DNA of 34,190 bases from an uncultured bacterium (GTDB taxonomy: Bacteria; Verrucomicrobiota; Kiritimatiellia; RFP12; UBA1067), in contig CACZDG010000067.1 in assembly GCA_902779865.1 (NCBI GenBank), positions 1 through 34,190 of the forward strand. The letters run 5' to 3'. Position 1 is the stretch's first letter. Every line of letters begins with the position of its first letter. The translations under genes and the position numbers were made by a program. Below the pieces are notes generated by a model. It ran no database searches, was not told where the DNA came from, and saw only the letters and a list, made by a program, of their open reading frames with translations. This document shows positions 5,106-13,604 of the stretch, piece by piece.

Positions 5106-8100
5106 CTATTCTCTTTCAAGCTGAACTGGTCCGAAGAGGCCCGACCTGCGAAGTGGCTCCGTTGGATTGTATGGATTCACAGTCGTGCGCGTGAGGCGCT
5201 TCTCGGGCGGAAGCGACGCGTCGCCGATGAGCCTGTTGAGCCAGAGGTTTGCCACCTCGATTTCAAGAAGGTTCTCACCGTCCTTCCACACGCCCGCCGG
5301 CACCGCCACACGCCACGGCCAACACCACACCGAGCCGAGGTCCTTCCCGTTCAGTTTCACCCGAGCAAGGTTTGCCACGTCGCCAAGGCTGATGCTCGTG
5401 GGCGCCTCCTTGCTCGTAACCATCTTGCGATACGTCGCAATGCCCGAGTAGTGCTGGATTACCCATTCCGGACGCTTCGTCCAGTCTTCAAGCGTCTTGA
5501 ACTCCACTTCGCCCTCAGGTCCGCCCCACGCCGGATCGAACGAAACCTTCCACTTGTCTGGCAACTCAGCAAGGACACCGTAAGAGCGGAAATTACTTTT
5601 CTTCGTCGTGAAGATGGATGAGAACATTGACTTGAACATGCCTGTAGACCCATGGGAAAATACGACGAATCCACTTTCATTGGGTCCTAGCTCAAGTTCT
5701 ACTTCAACAGTACCGTCGTGTGCATATTTCCACCTCGGCAGCTCTCTACGCTCGCCCGTAAGCGGATCCCACCATTCCACGGACTTTACGTCAGCCACCC
5801 TAAAATGATGAGTCCCCATGACATGACAATAATCATCACGATGGCTTAAGAAGTAGATGTCCTTATCGTCAAGCCTGCGATGGATGTAACGCACATTGCC
5901 TCCTCCCATGTGATCTGGACGCATTCCTACGCAAGAAGCGACATAACTAAATGAAGGATAGAGTTCCTTCTGCATGCTACGCAGACGCCACGGTCCCATG
6001 TTGAACGCACCAAACTCCTGCACGAGGCCAAAACCCTTGCTCTTGTCCGTCGCACACGTCCAAGAAGAGTCCGACTTCAATGTGACGATGCGGCCGTCTT
6101 TGTATTCAATCGCACATGCTACGATAAGCGCGGCTGGATTTGGCGTATCGCCCCAATTGTCGGCAAGCACCTCTATCACATTCTCGCCAGGTTTCAAGTC
6201 CTTCATCAAAACTCGATAAGTGCCAACATCATGAAAATCAACCCCACCACCTATGAACGTTCCATTCACATACAGGCGGTAGGCGTTGTCGGCTGTGACT
6301 TTTACCATCATTTCACTTACATTGCAGCTAAGTGTGCCTTTACGAAAACGTCTCACAAGCTCGTCATAAGTTAAAAAATCCATTCTGGGGTTAGCATTGT
6401 CAAGTTCATTCCTTAAATCTTCATTTGAGGGTGTTTCAAGTCTGAACGTCTTTCTGAACCAGCGCGAACCGTGCGGCTGCTTCATCACATCCTTTTCGCC
6501 CGCGCTCCATATCCATTTCGCCTCATTCTCTATCACGTCCTTCGCCATCTCAAGAACTGCGTTCTTATCGGGAATATGGTCAAGGCGAGGTACTATGCGA
6601 TCAACAAGCGCGGCGACCTCCTCGTCGCACTTCGGATAACCGGAAAGGCTGGGCGACTTGCGCGGCACTCCGCCGACAATCTTCACTCCCGCCTCCGCAC
6701 ATTCGAGAATCTTCTTCATCAGCGCGGGCGTCATCGCATCGACCTTCGGCAGCACGAGCACGCTGTACGTCGCGCCGCCCTCGAAGTCGATCTTCTTGTC
6801 GATAAACTTGGCCCGCGACATGAACACCTCGGGCGAACAGCCGTCGAAGGAATAACCCTTCCGATCCGGGAAGTCGCCGTCCATGAAGGCGTCCTTCGGC
6901 GGCTGGAACACCATCGGCGCGCCTTCGGGCAGGAGGTAGAGGATGTCCGCGACGGGACGCCCCTGCCGGAGCAACCACTGGCAGCGTGTGAGGTAGCGGT
7001 GGTAGGAATCGACCATCGGCCACCATGTCTGGTTGCGGTGCCAGTTGACGCCGTAGTACCCGCACATCGTCATGCCGGGCTTGTCCGTCATGCTCGGCTG
7101 GTGCTGGTACGTGTGGAACTTGAAGCAGTTGATGCCGAAGGCGAGCGCCCAGTCGCCCTGCGCCTTCATCGATCCGGGGTACTGCTTCCAGTACTCCGCG
7201 CTTGCGGTGAACGCCTCCGCGCCCACGACGGGACGCCCCATCGTGTGCGCGATGGAGACCGCCTCCACGCAGCTGTACTCCGCCGGACATCCCATGCCCT
7301 TCGACCAGAACTCGCACATCGGCACGTCCGCCACCGCGCCGGACGTGATGTCGCAGCACGGGTTCATGTCGTAGGGTTCGCTCGACATCACGAGCCCCTT
7401 GCTGTGCGCAAACTCCTTGATGGGGAGAAGCTGGTTTTCGATCACGAGCTCCTGCGCCGTCTGCCGCCAGTCGAAGAGGAAGCGTTCGGTGATTTCCGTC
7501 GATTTCACCACGCGTCCGTTGATCGCGGGGATGTACGGAAGCGGCGAATAGCCGCGCCGGCGCTCGAACTCCTTGAAGAACTCGGCGGAACCGTTCTGCG
7601 CGCTCATCTCCCAGCTGTCGAAGTGGAGCGTGGTGAGACCGCGTCCGGGACGGCGCGGACCGGCAGCAGCGAGGATTTTGTCCGCGTAGTCGTGCAGGTG
7701 GCGCTCGATCGCGCCACGGTCGAATTTGCTCGTCTCGAATCCGAGACCCGGCCTCGGCGCGGGACGCGTGGTCTGTCCAGTGAGGCGACGCCCCACACGT
7801 AGAATCGTCCAACGTCCCTCGGGCACGCGCCAGGTGAGGCGTCCGGAGGCGTCCATTTTCGCCGTGAGGTCAACGACCTTCGCGGGATCGACGCACTTCT
7901 CCGACGGCACAGCCTTGTGCGACGGCGTGAGGTACGGCTTCACGCCGCGCCGGGACGAAAACGGTGCGCGCTGGTAGATGGCCTTTTCGTCCGCATCGGG
8001 AAGACGTTCCGCGCCCTCCGGCTCAGGGAACGCCAGTACGGCGACGTCGCGGTAGTAGCTCTCCCATTCCTTCTTCATCTCGGACGTGAGCGTGCGGATG

Positions 8101-8612
8101 CCGAAAAACGGCGCGCGCGGCGCGGGGATGGGCAGAACGGAGGAATAGTCCAGCGGCCCCGTCACCGTCATCTCGCTCGCGACGGTGTGCTGCATCGCGT
8201 CGTCTGGCTTGACAGACTTCCCACCCGCGCCGCACCAGCCGGGGCCTGTCCCAACCGCCACCTCGATGCCGAGTCGATCGGCCTCGGCGATGGCGTAGCC
8301 AAAAAGCTCCAGCCATTTCGGACTCAGGAACTCCACGGGGCCGCGCGGCGGACGCCCCGCGCCAATTTCGAGAATCAGCACGCCGCCGATGCCGGCCTTC
8401 TTCATCGCGTCGAGGTCCGCCTTCATCCCCTCGCGCGTGGTGTTGCCGTCCATGAAGTACCAATACACCCACGGGCGAGCGGAGTCCGGCGGATTCTCAA
8501 ACGCCTGTTCAAGCGGAAGCGCCAATTCGGTAGGGCGAGGCGTCCCCGCCGAGCCGTTAAATGCAGCCAGAACAAAAGCGGCCGCGAGAATGTGTGAGGT
8601 TATCGTTTTCAT
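5106..8612 (-). CDS. GH106 family alpha-L-rhamnosidase, secreted
   Basis: The 1168-aa product has a signal peptide (about residues 1-23) and then the GH106 start, RPWVYWYFMDGNTTREGM, with GGVLILEIGAG. HFDSWEMSAQNGS (near residue 330) and the stretch through GRPVVGAEAFT and INCFKFHTYQHQP (about 440-500) are typical of the catalytic core of this retaining/inverting-type glycosidase family, which removes terminal L-rhamnose, for example from rhamnogalacturonan. A galactose-binding-like beta-sandwich lies at about 690-870, and another closes the protein (about 1020-1168, ending SGLFGPVQLERE). Length fits the family. Codons for residues of about 680-1010 are much poorer in GC than the rest, suggesting a replaced central segment. 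The ATG overlaps the stop of the upstream esterase gene, and AAGGA lies about ten bases upstream. Confidence 0.88.
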   Translation of the reverse strand: MKTITSHILAAAFVLAAFNGSAGTPRPTELALPLEQAFENPPDSARPWVYWYFMDGNTTREGMKADLDAMKKAGIGGVLILEIGAGRPPRGPVEFLSPKWLELFGYAIAEADRLGIEVAVGTGPGWCGAGGKSVKPDDAMQHTVASEMTVTGPLDYSSVLPIPAPRAPFFGIRTLTSEMKKEWESYYRDVAVLAFPEPEGAERLPDADEKAIYQRAPFSSRRGVKPYLTPSHKAVPSEKCVDPAKVVDLTAKMDASGRLTWRVPEGRWTILRVGRRLTGQTTRPAPRPGLGFETSKFDRGAIERHLHDYADKILAAAGPRRPGRGLTTLHFDSWEMSAQNGSAEFFKEFERRRGYSPLPYIPAINGRVVKSTEITERFLFDWRQTAQELVIENQLLPIKEFAHSKGLVMSSEPYDMNPCCDITSGAVADVPMCEFWSKGMGCPAEYSCVEAVSIAHTMGRPVVGAEAFTASAEYWKQYPGSMKAQGDWALAFGINCFKFHTYQHQPSMTDKPGMTMCGYYGVNWHRNQTWWPMVDSYHRYLTRCQWLLRQGRPVADILYLLPEGAPMVFQPPKDAFMDGDFPDRKGYSFDGCSPEVFMSRAKFIDKKIDFEGGATYSVLVLPKVDAMTPALMKKILECAEAGVKIVGGVPRKSPSLSGYPKCDEEVAALVDRIVPRLDHIPDKNAVLEMAKDVIENEAKWIWSAGEKDVMKQPHGSRWFRKTFRLETPSNEDLRNELDNANPRMDFLTYDELVRRFRKGTLSCNVSEMMVKVTADNAYRLYVNGTFIGGGVDFHDVGTYRVLMKDLKPGENVIEVLADNWGDTPNPAALIVACAIEYKDGRIVTLKSDSSWTCATDKSKGFGLVQEFGAFNMGPWRLRSMQKELYPSFSYVASCVGMRPDHMGGGNVRYIHRRLDDKDIYFLSHRDDYCHVMGTHHFRVADVKSVEWWDPLTGERRELPRWKYAHDGTVEVELELGPNESGFVVFSHGSTGMFKSMFSSIFTTKKSNFRSYGVLAELPDKWKVSFDPAWGGPEGEVEFKTLEDWTKRPEWVIQHYSGIATYRKMVTSKEAPTSISLGDVANLARVKLNGKDLGSVWCWPWRVAVPAGVWKDGENLLEIEVANLWLNRLIGDASLPPEKRLTRTTVNPYNPTEPLRRSGLFGPVQLERE

Positions 8613-9217
8613 ATCATTATTTTCCTTATGTAGGGTAAAAGTACGTGCGTGACCACATGCGCATTCATACGGTGTCCGCCTGGAAACACATGCGCCATGC
8701 CGGGGTAGTGCTGTTCGAAGATCGGACGCACCTCCGGCATCATTTCGTCCTCATCGCCGAAAAGGCCGTGGCACAGCATGCGGTCGGCGTCGTCAATGCC
8801 GTCGAACTGCCGTGCCTCAAGTTCCTGAAAGTGCGCAATCGTCTCCTTCGTGACGTGGAACTCCGTTTCGCCGTCCTCGCGCCGGTTGAGCCACTTGTGC
8901 TTGCCCACGTAAAGCACGTTGTATTTCTTCGAGATGGTGAAGGACGGGTTTACGCAGATTCGCGTAAAACCGTGCAGCATCTGGGCGTACATGCCGCCCA
9001 TCGACGTGCCTATCACGAGGTCCGGCATCACGTCGTACGCCAGCGCTTCAAGCATCGGCATAGCGACCGCTGGATCGACGGGTATGTCCGGCGCCGTCAC
9101 GGTGGCGCGGTGCGCGGCGTCCGTGTTCCAGAACTCCTTGCGCAGCAGTTCCACCGTCCCGCTTGCGCCGGACGATCCGAAACCGTGCAGATATAGAATA
9201 CACTTCATTCCTTTCAA
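8609..9217 (-). CDS. YqiA-like alpha/beta-hydrolase (esterase)
   Basis: The 202-aa product starts ILYLHGFGSSGASGT and has the nucleophile elbow GTSMGG (Ser72), a probable acid at GDEDE (Asp155) and a base at GGHRMN (His182), giving a complete Ser-Asp-His triad. Size and layout match the YqiA/UPF0227 esterases, cytoplasmic enzymes of uncertain natural substrate. Start: a TTG at 9217 has AGGA six bases upstream, whereas the ATG at 9208 lies immediately after AAAGGA, too close for normal initiation. I prefer TTG, with little effect on the fold. The stop overlaps the GH106 ATG, so the two are coupled. Confidence 0.8.
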   Translation of the reverse strand: MKGMKCILYLHGFGSSGASGTVELLRKEFWNTDAAHRATVTAPDIPVDPAVAMPMLEALAYDVMPDLVIGTSMGGMYAQMLHGFTRICVNPSFTISKKYNVLYVGKHKWLNRREDGETEFHVTKETIAHFQELEARQFDGIDDADRMLCHGLFGDEDEMMPEVRPIFEQHYPGMAHVFPGGHRMNAHVVTHVLLPYIRKIMI

Positions 9218-9265
9218 CCAATTTCCTGTTTCATCTCAACATTGCCATGAACTATCCCATCTCTC

Positions 9266-10033
9266 CTACAAGGCGAGCAGGAGCCGACAGAGCCAAGTTG
9301 GCAACTTTAGGTTGCGGTCGGTCATCTCGGTGATATACGATTTGAAGTCGAACGGCAAACGCCTAATCGCAACCCGTTGCGCTTCCGTGTCGAAGATTCC
9401 ATACGCGCTGCAGAGGTCATTCCGCGGATAGCCGACGCTTCCGACGTTGACGATGTAGCGGCTTGTCGGATTCAACTTGAAGGAAATCGACGCCGCCTTT
9501 GCCACTGGCTGCCTGAAACGCTTCTCCATTTTCAGGCGACACAGGCCCTTCTCCGTCCGTTCCCAGATCGACGCATGGTGAGTATGTCCGCAGAACATAA
9601 GGCTCTCTGCGCGAGCCTGGAAATTCTGCGACGCGGCGTCGCTAAACAAGATGTAGTTCCATATGTTCGGCTGCGTGAAATCGCCATGCGTGCAGACAAA
9701 GCCATCCTCCTCGTACAGGTACTCGCGTCCGCGCAGCCATGCGCGCTCTTCCTCTGACAACTGCTCGCGCGCCATCCGGTCGAAGTCGTAGTTGTGGTTC
9801 ATCACCACTTCCAACTCCGGCTCAAGCCCCACGCAAGCCGAGTCGTGGTTGCCCATCAGAACGATGTCGAAATTCCTGCGAACTATCTCCAGCGTCCTCT
9901 TCGGATCGTATCCATATCCCGTGACGTCCCCAAGCAGGATGAACTTGCCGCATCCTACGGCACGCGCATCCGCCAGCGCCGTTTCCAGCGCTACCGGATT
10001 CGCATGCACGTCGCTCATGATGGCATACTTCAT
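9266..10033 (-). CDS. Calcineurin-like metallophosphoesterase
   Basis: The roughly 255-aa product carries the full dimetal set: DVHAN (Asp8, His10), GDVTGYG, GNHD and GHTH, followed by VNVGSVGYPRND. This is the compact YfcE/MJ0936-type arrangement, usually cytoplasmic phosphodiesterases or nucleotide phosphatases; the substrate cannot be told from sequence. ATG at 10033 has GGAGG about ten bases upstream. A TTG at 10039 overlaps the pncC stop (TTGA) and is an alternative. A gap of 48 bp separates it from the esterase gene that follows. Confidence 0.85.
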   Translation of the reverse strand: MKYAIMSDVHANPVALETALADARAVGCGKFILLGDVTGYGYDPKRTLEIVRRNFDIVLMGNHDSACVGLEPELEVVMNHNYDFDRMAREQLSEEERAWLRGREYLYEEDGFVCTHGDFTQPNIWNYILFSDAASQNFQARAESLMFCGHTHHASIWERTEKGLCRLKMEKRFRQPVAKAASISFKLNPTSRYIVNVGSVGYPRNDLCSAYGIFDTEAQRVAIRRLPFDFKSYITEMTDRNLKLPTWLCRLLLAL

Positions 10034-10035
10034 CC

Positions 10036-10515
10036 TCAATTTCCCTCCCGCCTCGCCGAATTAAGCAAAAGATTCAACGCATACTCAATTGCCGCCGTGC
10101 GGACAGCCTCGCGGTCACCGGGAAATATCTTATTTTCGGTGACGACGCCCGACGGCGAGGAAAGGCCAAACCAAACGAGTCCAACCGGCTTCTCGGCACT
10201 ACCGCCGCCAGGTCCGGCGACACCTGTGAGAGACACCGCAAAATCCGTTTTCAAGAGCCGACGCGCTCCTTCCGCCATCGCCGCCGCACATTCAGGCGAC
10301 ACCGCACCCTTTGTCAACAGCACCTCCTCCGGCACGCCCAGAAGATCGCGCTTGACAGAGTTGTCGTAGCTAATCACGCCGCCCCAGAAGACGGCGCTCG
10401 CCCCTGATACACCCGTGATGGTATAACCCACACCACCACCCGTACATGACTCCGCCGTAGCGCACGTCATATTCTTTTCCTTCAGTACCTGAACGAGTAT
10501 TTCAGCTGTCGTCAT
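10036..10515 (-). CDS. pncC: Nicotinamide-nucleotide amidase (CinA C-terminal domain protein)
   Basis: The 159-aa product is a stand-alone CinA C-terminal domain. It shows AESCTGGGVGYTITGVSGAS near the start, the VISYDNSVKRDLLGV segment, GAVSPE, and VSLTGVAGPGGGSAEKPVG. The family deamidates NMN to nicotinate mononucleotide in pyridine-nucleotide salvage. The N-terminal MoCF-like domain of full CinA is absent, as in E. coli PncC. AAGGAG lies seven bases before the ATG. It is the first gene of a minus-strand series ending in the GH106 gene. Confidence 0.9.
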   Translation of the reverse strand: MTTAEILVQVLKEKNMTCATAESCTGGGVGYTITGVSGASAVFWGGVISYDNSVKRDLLGVPEEVLLTKGAVSPECAAAMAEGARRLLKTDFAVSLTGVAGPGGGSAEKPVGLVWFGLSSPSGVVTENKIFPGDREAVRTAAIEYALNLLLNSARREGN

Positions 10516-10614
10516 TTAAGTTCTCCTTGTAGGCGTTCATCGTATTTTATGGCGAGTCGTGGCGAAAACCCTTCACGAGAAATGCCCGGACCCCCGCCTT
10601 CGTCGCGATGCCTG

Positions 10615-10848
10615 TCACTTGAAAATCTTGGGGAGTTCATCGCGGGTTAATAAGGACGGGCAGTAGAGTTCATTGACGGCCTTTGCGATGTCGCCTCCGA
10701 TGTGCTTTTCCTTCCCGTCGCTTTTCTGGACGGTCACCTCGTCGGTCTGGAGGGGCGCCTGCGGCGCATTCTTCGGCTGCGCGGCCTCGACGCCGCGAAG
10801 GAAGTAGTCCATAGACACATTGTTAATATTCACGCTTTGCACCGGCAT
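10615..10848 (-). CDS. Hypothetical protein, 77 aa
   Basis: The product begins MPVQSVNINNVSMDYFLRGV, is hydrophilic and has no signal peptide or membrane segment. The middle is rich in Gln, Asp and Lys; the C-terminal third (GGDIAKAVNELYCPSLLTRD) could be helical. AAAGGAG sits seven bases before the ATG, an excellent ribosome binding site, so the gene is likely real. Roughly 90-100 bp gaps on each side suggest it stands alone. I do not recognise the family. Confidence 0.6.
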   Translation of the reverse strand: MPVQSVNINNVSMDYFLRGVEAAQPKNAPQAPLQTDEVTVQKSDGKEKHIGGDIAKAVNELYCPSLLTRDELPKIFK

Positions 10849-10937
10849 GGATTATCTCCTTTTAACTTTTCATCTTGTTTACACTCTAATCGATCAAAGG
10901 TTACAGCGCTGTCAAGCCACACGAAAAGTCCAATCCG

Positions 10938-12320
10938 TCAGAAGGCCGCGTTGGGCATGTCTGGCTGGTGCGCAATGATGTCCGGCCTGAGAAAATCTAT
11001 CCAATAGTCAATGCCGAAGTCGTTTGCTGGGAACTCAAATTGCGTTCCCGGGGGCAAGGTCGCATACTTCTCCATCACTCGTGCCCGGACATCTCTGTAA
11101 CTACCGTACCACGGATCGGACGGCAGATGCATGATTCTACGAATTCCGCGTTCCATGGGCAGCATATTGAAAGCCGGCACGGCCGCCAAGACCAGGAAAG
11201 CCAATATCCTGCGCATGGGAACGGCGTTGATTGCAACAGCCCAATCCACACCCAAGCGCGAACGAATCTCAAGAACCAGTCCCAGCACAAGCAGTGTCGT
11301 ACCCGGACACAAAAGGCGGAAGCCAAGTGGATCGAATGGCATGAGAAAGCGCAAGACGACAACCGTGCCGTTGCACAAAAGCCCAAACAGGACGAACACC
11401 ATCCCGTTGGGCGCACCTTCTTCTTTTACCTCGCCAGACCCTCTTCTCAACATTCCGGAACCTGCCGCAGCAAATAGGATGCCTACCCAAAATGCTGCAA
11501 AGAAAACCGCCTGCGTCTCATTCAGCAGCGCTACGAACGTCCGTCTTGCCAGCGCGAGAAACGATTCCTGAACCCCAGTAGGGTGTCCACCTGTAAACGC
11601 CCCGCACATGATGTGATTCAGGAAAAGATACCCGCCAGCGAATGCGGCGACGGCTATTGCGGCACACGCGGCGGCGCGCGCCATGTCCAGATTCCGTCTT
11701 TGAAGTTTTGCCGCAAGGAACGATGCCGCAATAGCCCAAAAAACCGCAAACACCCCTACATACCGAAACAGGAATGTCGCGATACACAATCCGGCGATGG
11801 CGAGAGTTGCGATTTTGCGATTGCCGTCTTTCCCAGACAGGACGAAACAAAGCGCCAAAAGGGCGAGAACATACGGCTGCTCACTATACGCCACCCTGAA
11901 CACACCGCAAAATGACAGGTTGAGAAGCGAAAGGGCCAAAACAGGAAATGCGGAGCGCGCACAGCGAGCAAGCACTAGGAGAATTCCACCAGCAATCAAC
12001 GTCGCCACGATCCGTGCCGAGGTGAACGCGTCCAGCGACGTGAGCTTGATGACAAGCGCGATGCACCAGGGATAGCCAAGCGGCCAGACCGCAAACCAAC
12101 CATTATGCCCGGCCACACCGTTCGGATTGAAGAGATGCCCCCGGGCAGCCGCCTCCGCCATGCGCAGATAGCTGACACCATCAGGGGAAAGCCAGCACGA
12201 GCAGAAATACCCTTCTCCCCATATACACCAGGACATGGCCATAAATACGACCATGCCTATCAAACAACAGTTGGATACTCTTGTCTTCATTCCTACACGT
12301 TTCCTGAAACGACCTGACAT
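10938..12320 (-). CDS. Polytopic membrane protein, possible GT-C-type glycosyltransferase
   Basis: The 460-aa product has about ten hydrophobic segments, starting with a signal anchor near residues 15-33. The first loop contains LSPDGVSYLRMAE, reminiscent of the acidic first loop (DG/DExxY) of GT-C glycosyltransferases and PMT/ArnT-like mannosyltransferases, which transfer sugars from lipid-phosphate donors in the membrane. The C-terminal 80 residues are soluble (RDVRARVMEKYATLPPGTQF) and probably outside the membrane. No closer family is recognised, so the enzyme call is tentative. Start: ATG 12320 lies 14 nt from the predicted transcription start; ATG 12290 (MKTRVSNCC) is an alternative. 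A clear extended -10 promoter lies directly upstream. Confidence 0.7.
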   Translation of the reverse strand: MSGRFRKRVGMKTRVSNCCLIGMVVFMAMSWCIWGEGYFCSCWLSPDGVSYLRMAEAAARGHLFNPNGVAGHNGWFAVWPLGYPWCIALVIKLTSLDAFTSARIVATLIAGGILLVLARCARSAFPVLALSLLNLSFCGVFRVAYSEQPYVLALLALCFVLSGKDGNRKIATLAIAGLCIATFLFRYVGVFAVFWAIAASFLAAKLQRRNLDMARAAACAAIAVAAFAGGYLFLNHIMCGAFTGGHPTGVQESFLALARRTFVALLNETQAVFFAAFWVGILFAAAGSGMLRRGSGEVKEEGAPNGMVFVLFGLLCNGTVVVLRFLMPFDPLGFRLLCPGTTLLVLGLVLEIRSRLGVDWAVAINAVPMRRILAFLVLAAVPAFNMLPMERGIRRIMHLPSDPWYGSYRDVRARVMEKYATLPPGTQFEFPANDFGIDYWIDFLRPDIIAHQPDMPNAAF

Positions 12321-12340
12321 TCTCTCTAACCGATTGCCAC

Positions 12341-12369
12341 ATTATAGCATACTTTTACGTTAGCAGCAA
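12341..12369 (-). promoter_or_regulatory. Extended -10 promoter of the membrane-protein gene
   Basis: On the minus strand, TTGCTG (12369-12364), a 17-bp spacer, then TGC-TATAAT (-10 at 12346-12341). The TGn extension compensates for the weak -35. Transcription would start near 12334. Confidence 0.65.
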
Positions 12370-12417
12370 TGTGCAACGACAGCCTAAACCAATACTTCTT
12401 CCGTTTCCCGCTGTGTC

Positions 12418-12466
12418 CCGAACCATTTCAGCATGGGGAAAATGCATGCCTCTTGCAATGGTTCGG
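12418..12466. repeat. Inverted repeat between queA and the membrane-protein gene
   Basis: CCGAACCATT (12418-12427) is perfectly complementary to AATGGTTCGG (12457-12466), with a 29-nt loop. No T-run follows in either direction, so it is not a standard terminator. It may be an operator or an mRNA 3'-end structure for queA. Confidence 0.4.
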
Positions 12467-12488
12467 ACCGCCCTATTTCGCCATCCCG

Positions 12489-13589
12489 CTAAACGATGAG
12501 CATGCAGTCGCCATAGGAGAAGAACTTGTATTCCGAACGCACGGCCATCGCGTAGGCGGCGAGGATGCGCTCGCGCCCGGCAAGCGCGCTAACCATCATC
12601 AGCAAGGTGGATTGCGGCAGGTGGAAGTTCGTTAGCATCGCGTCGCACACCTTGAACTCGTACGGCGGGTAGATGAAAATGTTAGACGCGCCACTCCCAG
12701 CCACCACTTCGCCACCATGAGCGGCGGCAACGGTCTCAAGCGTGCGCACCGTCGTCGATCCCACGCACACCACGCGTCCGCCGCGCGCACGGCACTCGCG
12801 TATGGCATCGGCCGTCTCCGGCGGAACCGTGAACGCCTCGTAGTCCATGTGGTGGTCTTCAATCATCTCGGTCTTGACGGGACGGAATGTGCCGGGGCCG
12901 ACGTGCAGCGTTACGGACGCCCTCCGCACGCCCTTTGCGTCGAGCGCGGCGAATATCTCCGGCGTGAAGTGGAGTCCGGCAGTGGGCGCGGCCACGCTTC
13001 CTACGTGTTTTGCGTAAATGGTCTGGTATCGCTCGCGATCCGCGCGTTCCTCGTCCTCCGTGCCCTCGCGGCGCACGTAGGGCGGAACCGGAGTGCGCCC
13101 GAACTCGTCGAGGAGCTGCGCGAGCGGACGTTCCGACTTGAATGCGACGCGCCAGAGTCCGCCGTCGAGGCGCTTCACGAGCGTTGCGGTGAGTTCACGG
13201 TTCGGGCCGAACACCGCGACCTGTCCTTCGCGGCTTGGACGCCCCGATCCGATCATGACGTTCCACTCAAGCGAGTCGAACACGTCAAAACTTGAAAGGT
13301 CGCGGCAGGCGTCCGTCTCCGCGCTGGGCGCGGGGCTCACCATCAGCACCTCCACCGCGCCCGGTGAATCGTTCCACGTGCCGATGAGGCGCGCGGGGAA
13401 GACCTTCGTGTCGTTTACGACCAGCAGGTCCTTGGCGTCCAGGTAATCCACGATGTCGGCAATGTGCCGGTGCTCCAGCACGCACGTGTCGCGGTGCAGC
13501 ACCATCATGCGCTCGGTGCCGCGCCGTTCGGCGGGGTGCTGTGCGATGAGCCTTTCGGGGAGAGGATACCAGAATTGCCTCGTCTTCAT
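12489..13589 (-). CDS. queA: S-adenosylmethionine:tRNA ribosyltransferase-isomerase
   Basis: The product, 366 aa from ATG 13589, begins MKTRQFWYPLPERLIAQHPA and contains LLVVNDTKVFPARLIG, GSVAAPTAGLHFT, LHVGPGTFRPVK and MLTNFHLPQSTLLMMVSALAG, all typical of QueA. It transfers the ribosyl moiety of SAM to preQ1-tRNA to form epoxyqueuosine in queuosine biosynthesis, in the cytoplasm. A GTG at 13598 is an alternative start but lies too close to GGAAA. It follows mlaE by 15 bp and is probably co-transcribed. No other queuosine gene is in the window. Confidence 0.95.
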   Translation of the reverse strand: MKTRQFWYPLPERLIAQHPAERRGTERMMVLHRDTCVLEHRHIADIVDYLDAKDLLVVNDTKVFPARLIGTWNDSPGAVEVLMVSPAPSAETDACRDLSSFDVFDSLEWNVMIGSGRPSREGQVAVFGPNRELTATLVKRLDGGLWRVAFKSERPLAQLLDEFGRTPVPPYVRREGTEDEERADRERYQTIYAKHVGSVAAPTAGLHFTPEIFAALDAKGVRRASVTLHVGPGTFRPVKTEMIEDHHMDYEAFTVPPETADAIRECRARGGRVVCVGSTTVRTLETVAAAHGGEVVAGSGASNIFIYPPYEFKVCDAMLTNFHLPQSTLLMMVSALAGRERILAAYAMAVRSEYKFFSYGDCMLIV

Positions 13590-13604
13590 GCCGCGCACTT
13601 TCCG

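Noticed and set aside
6471-7802. 443-residue plus-strand frame opposite GH106
   Set aside because: Shadow of GH106 codon bias, with low-complexity Arg/His/Leu composition. It ends where the GC bias of the gene weakens.
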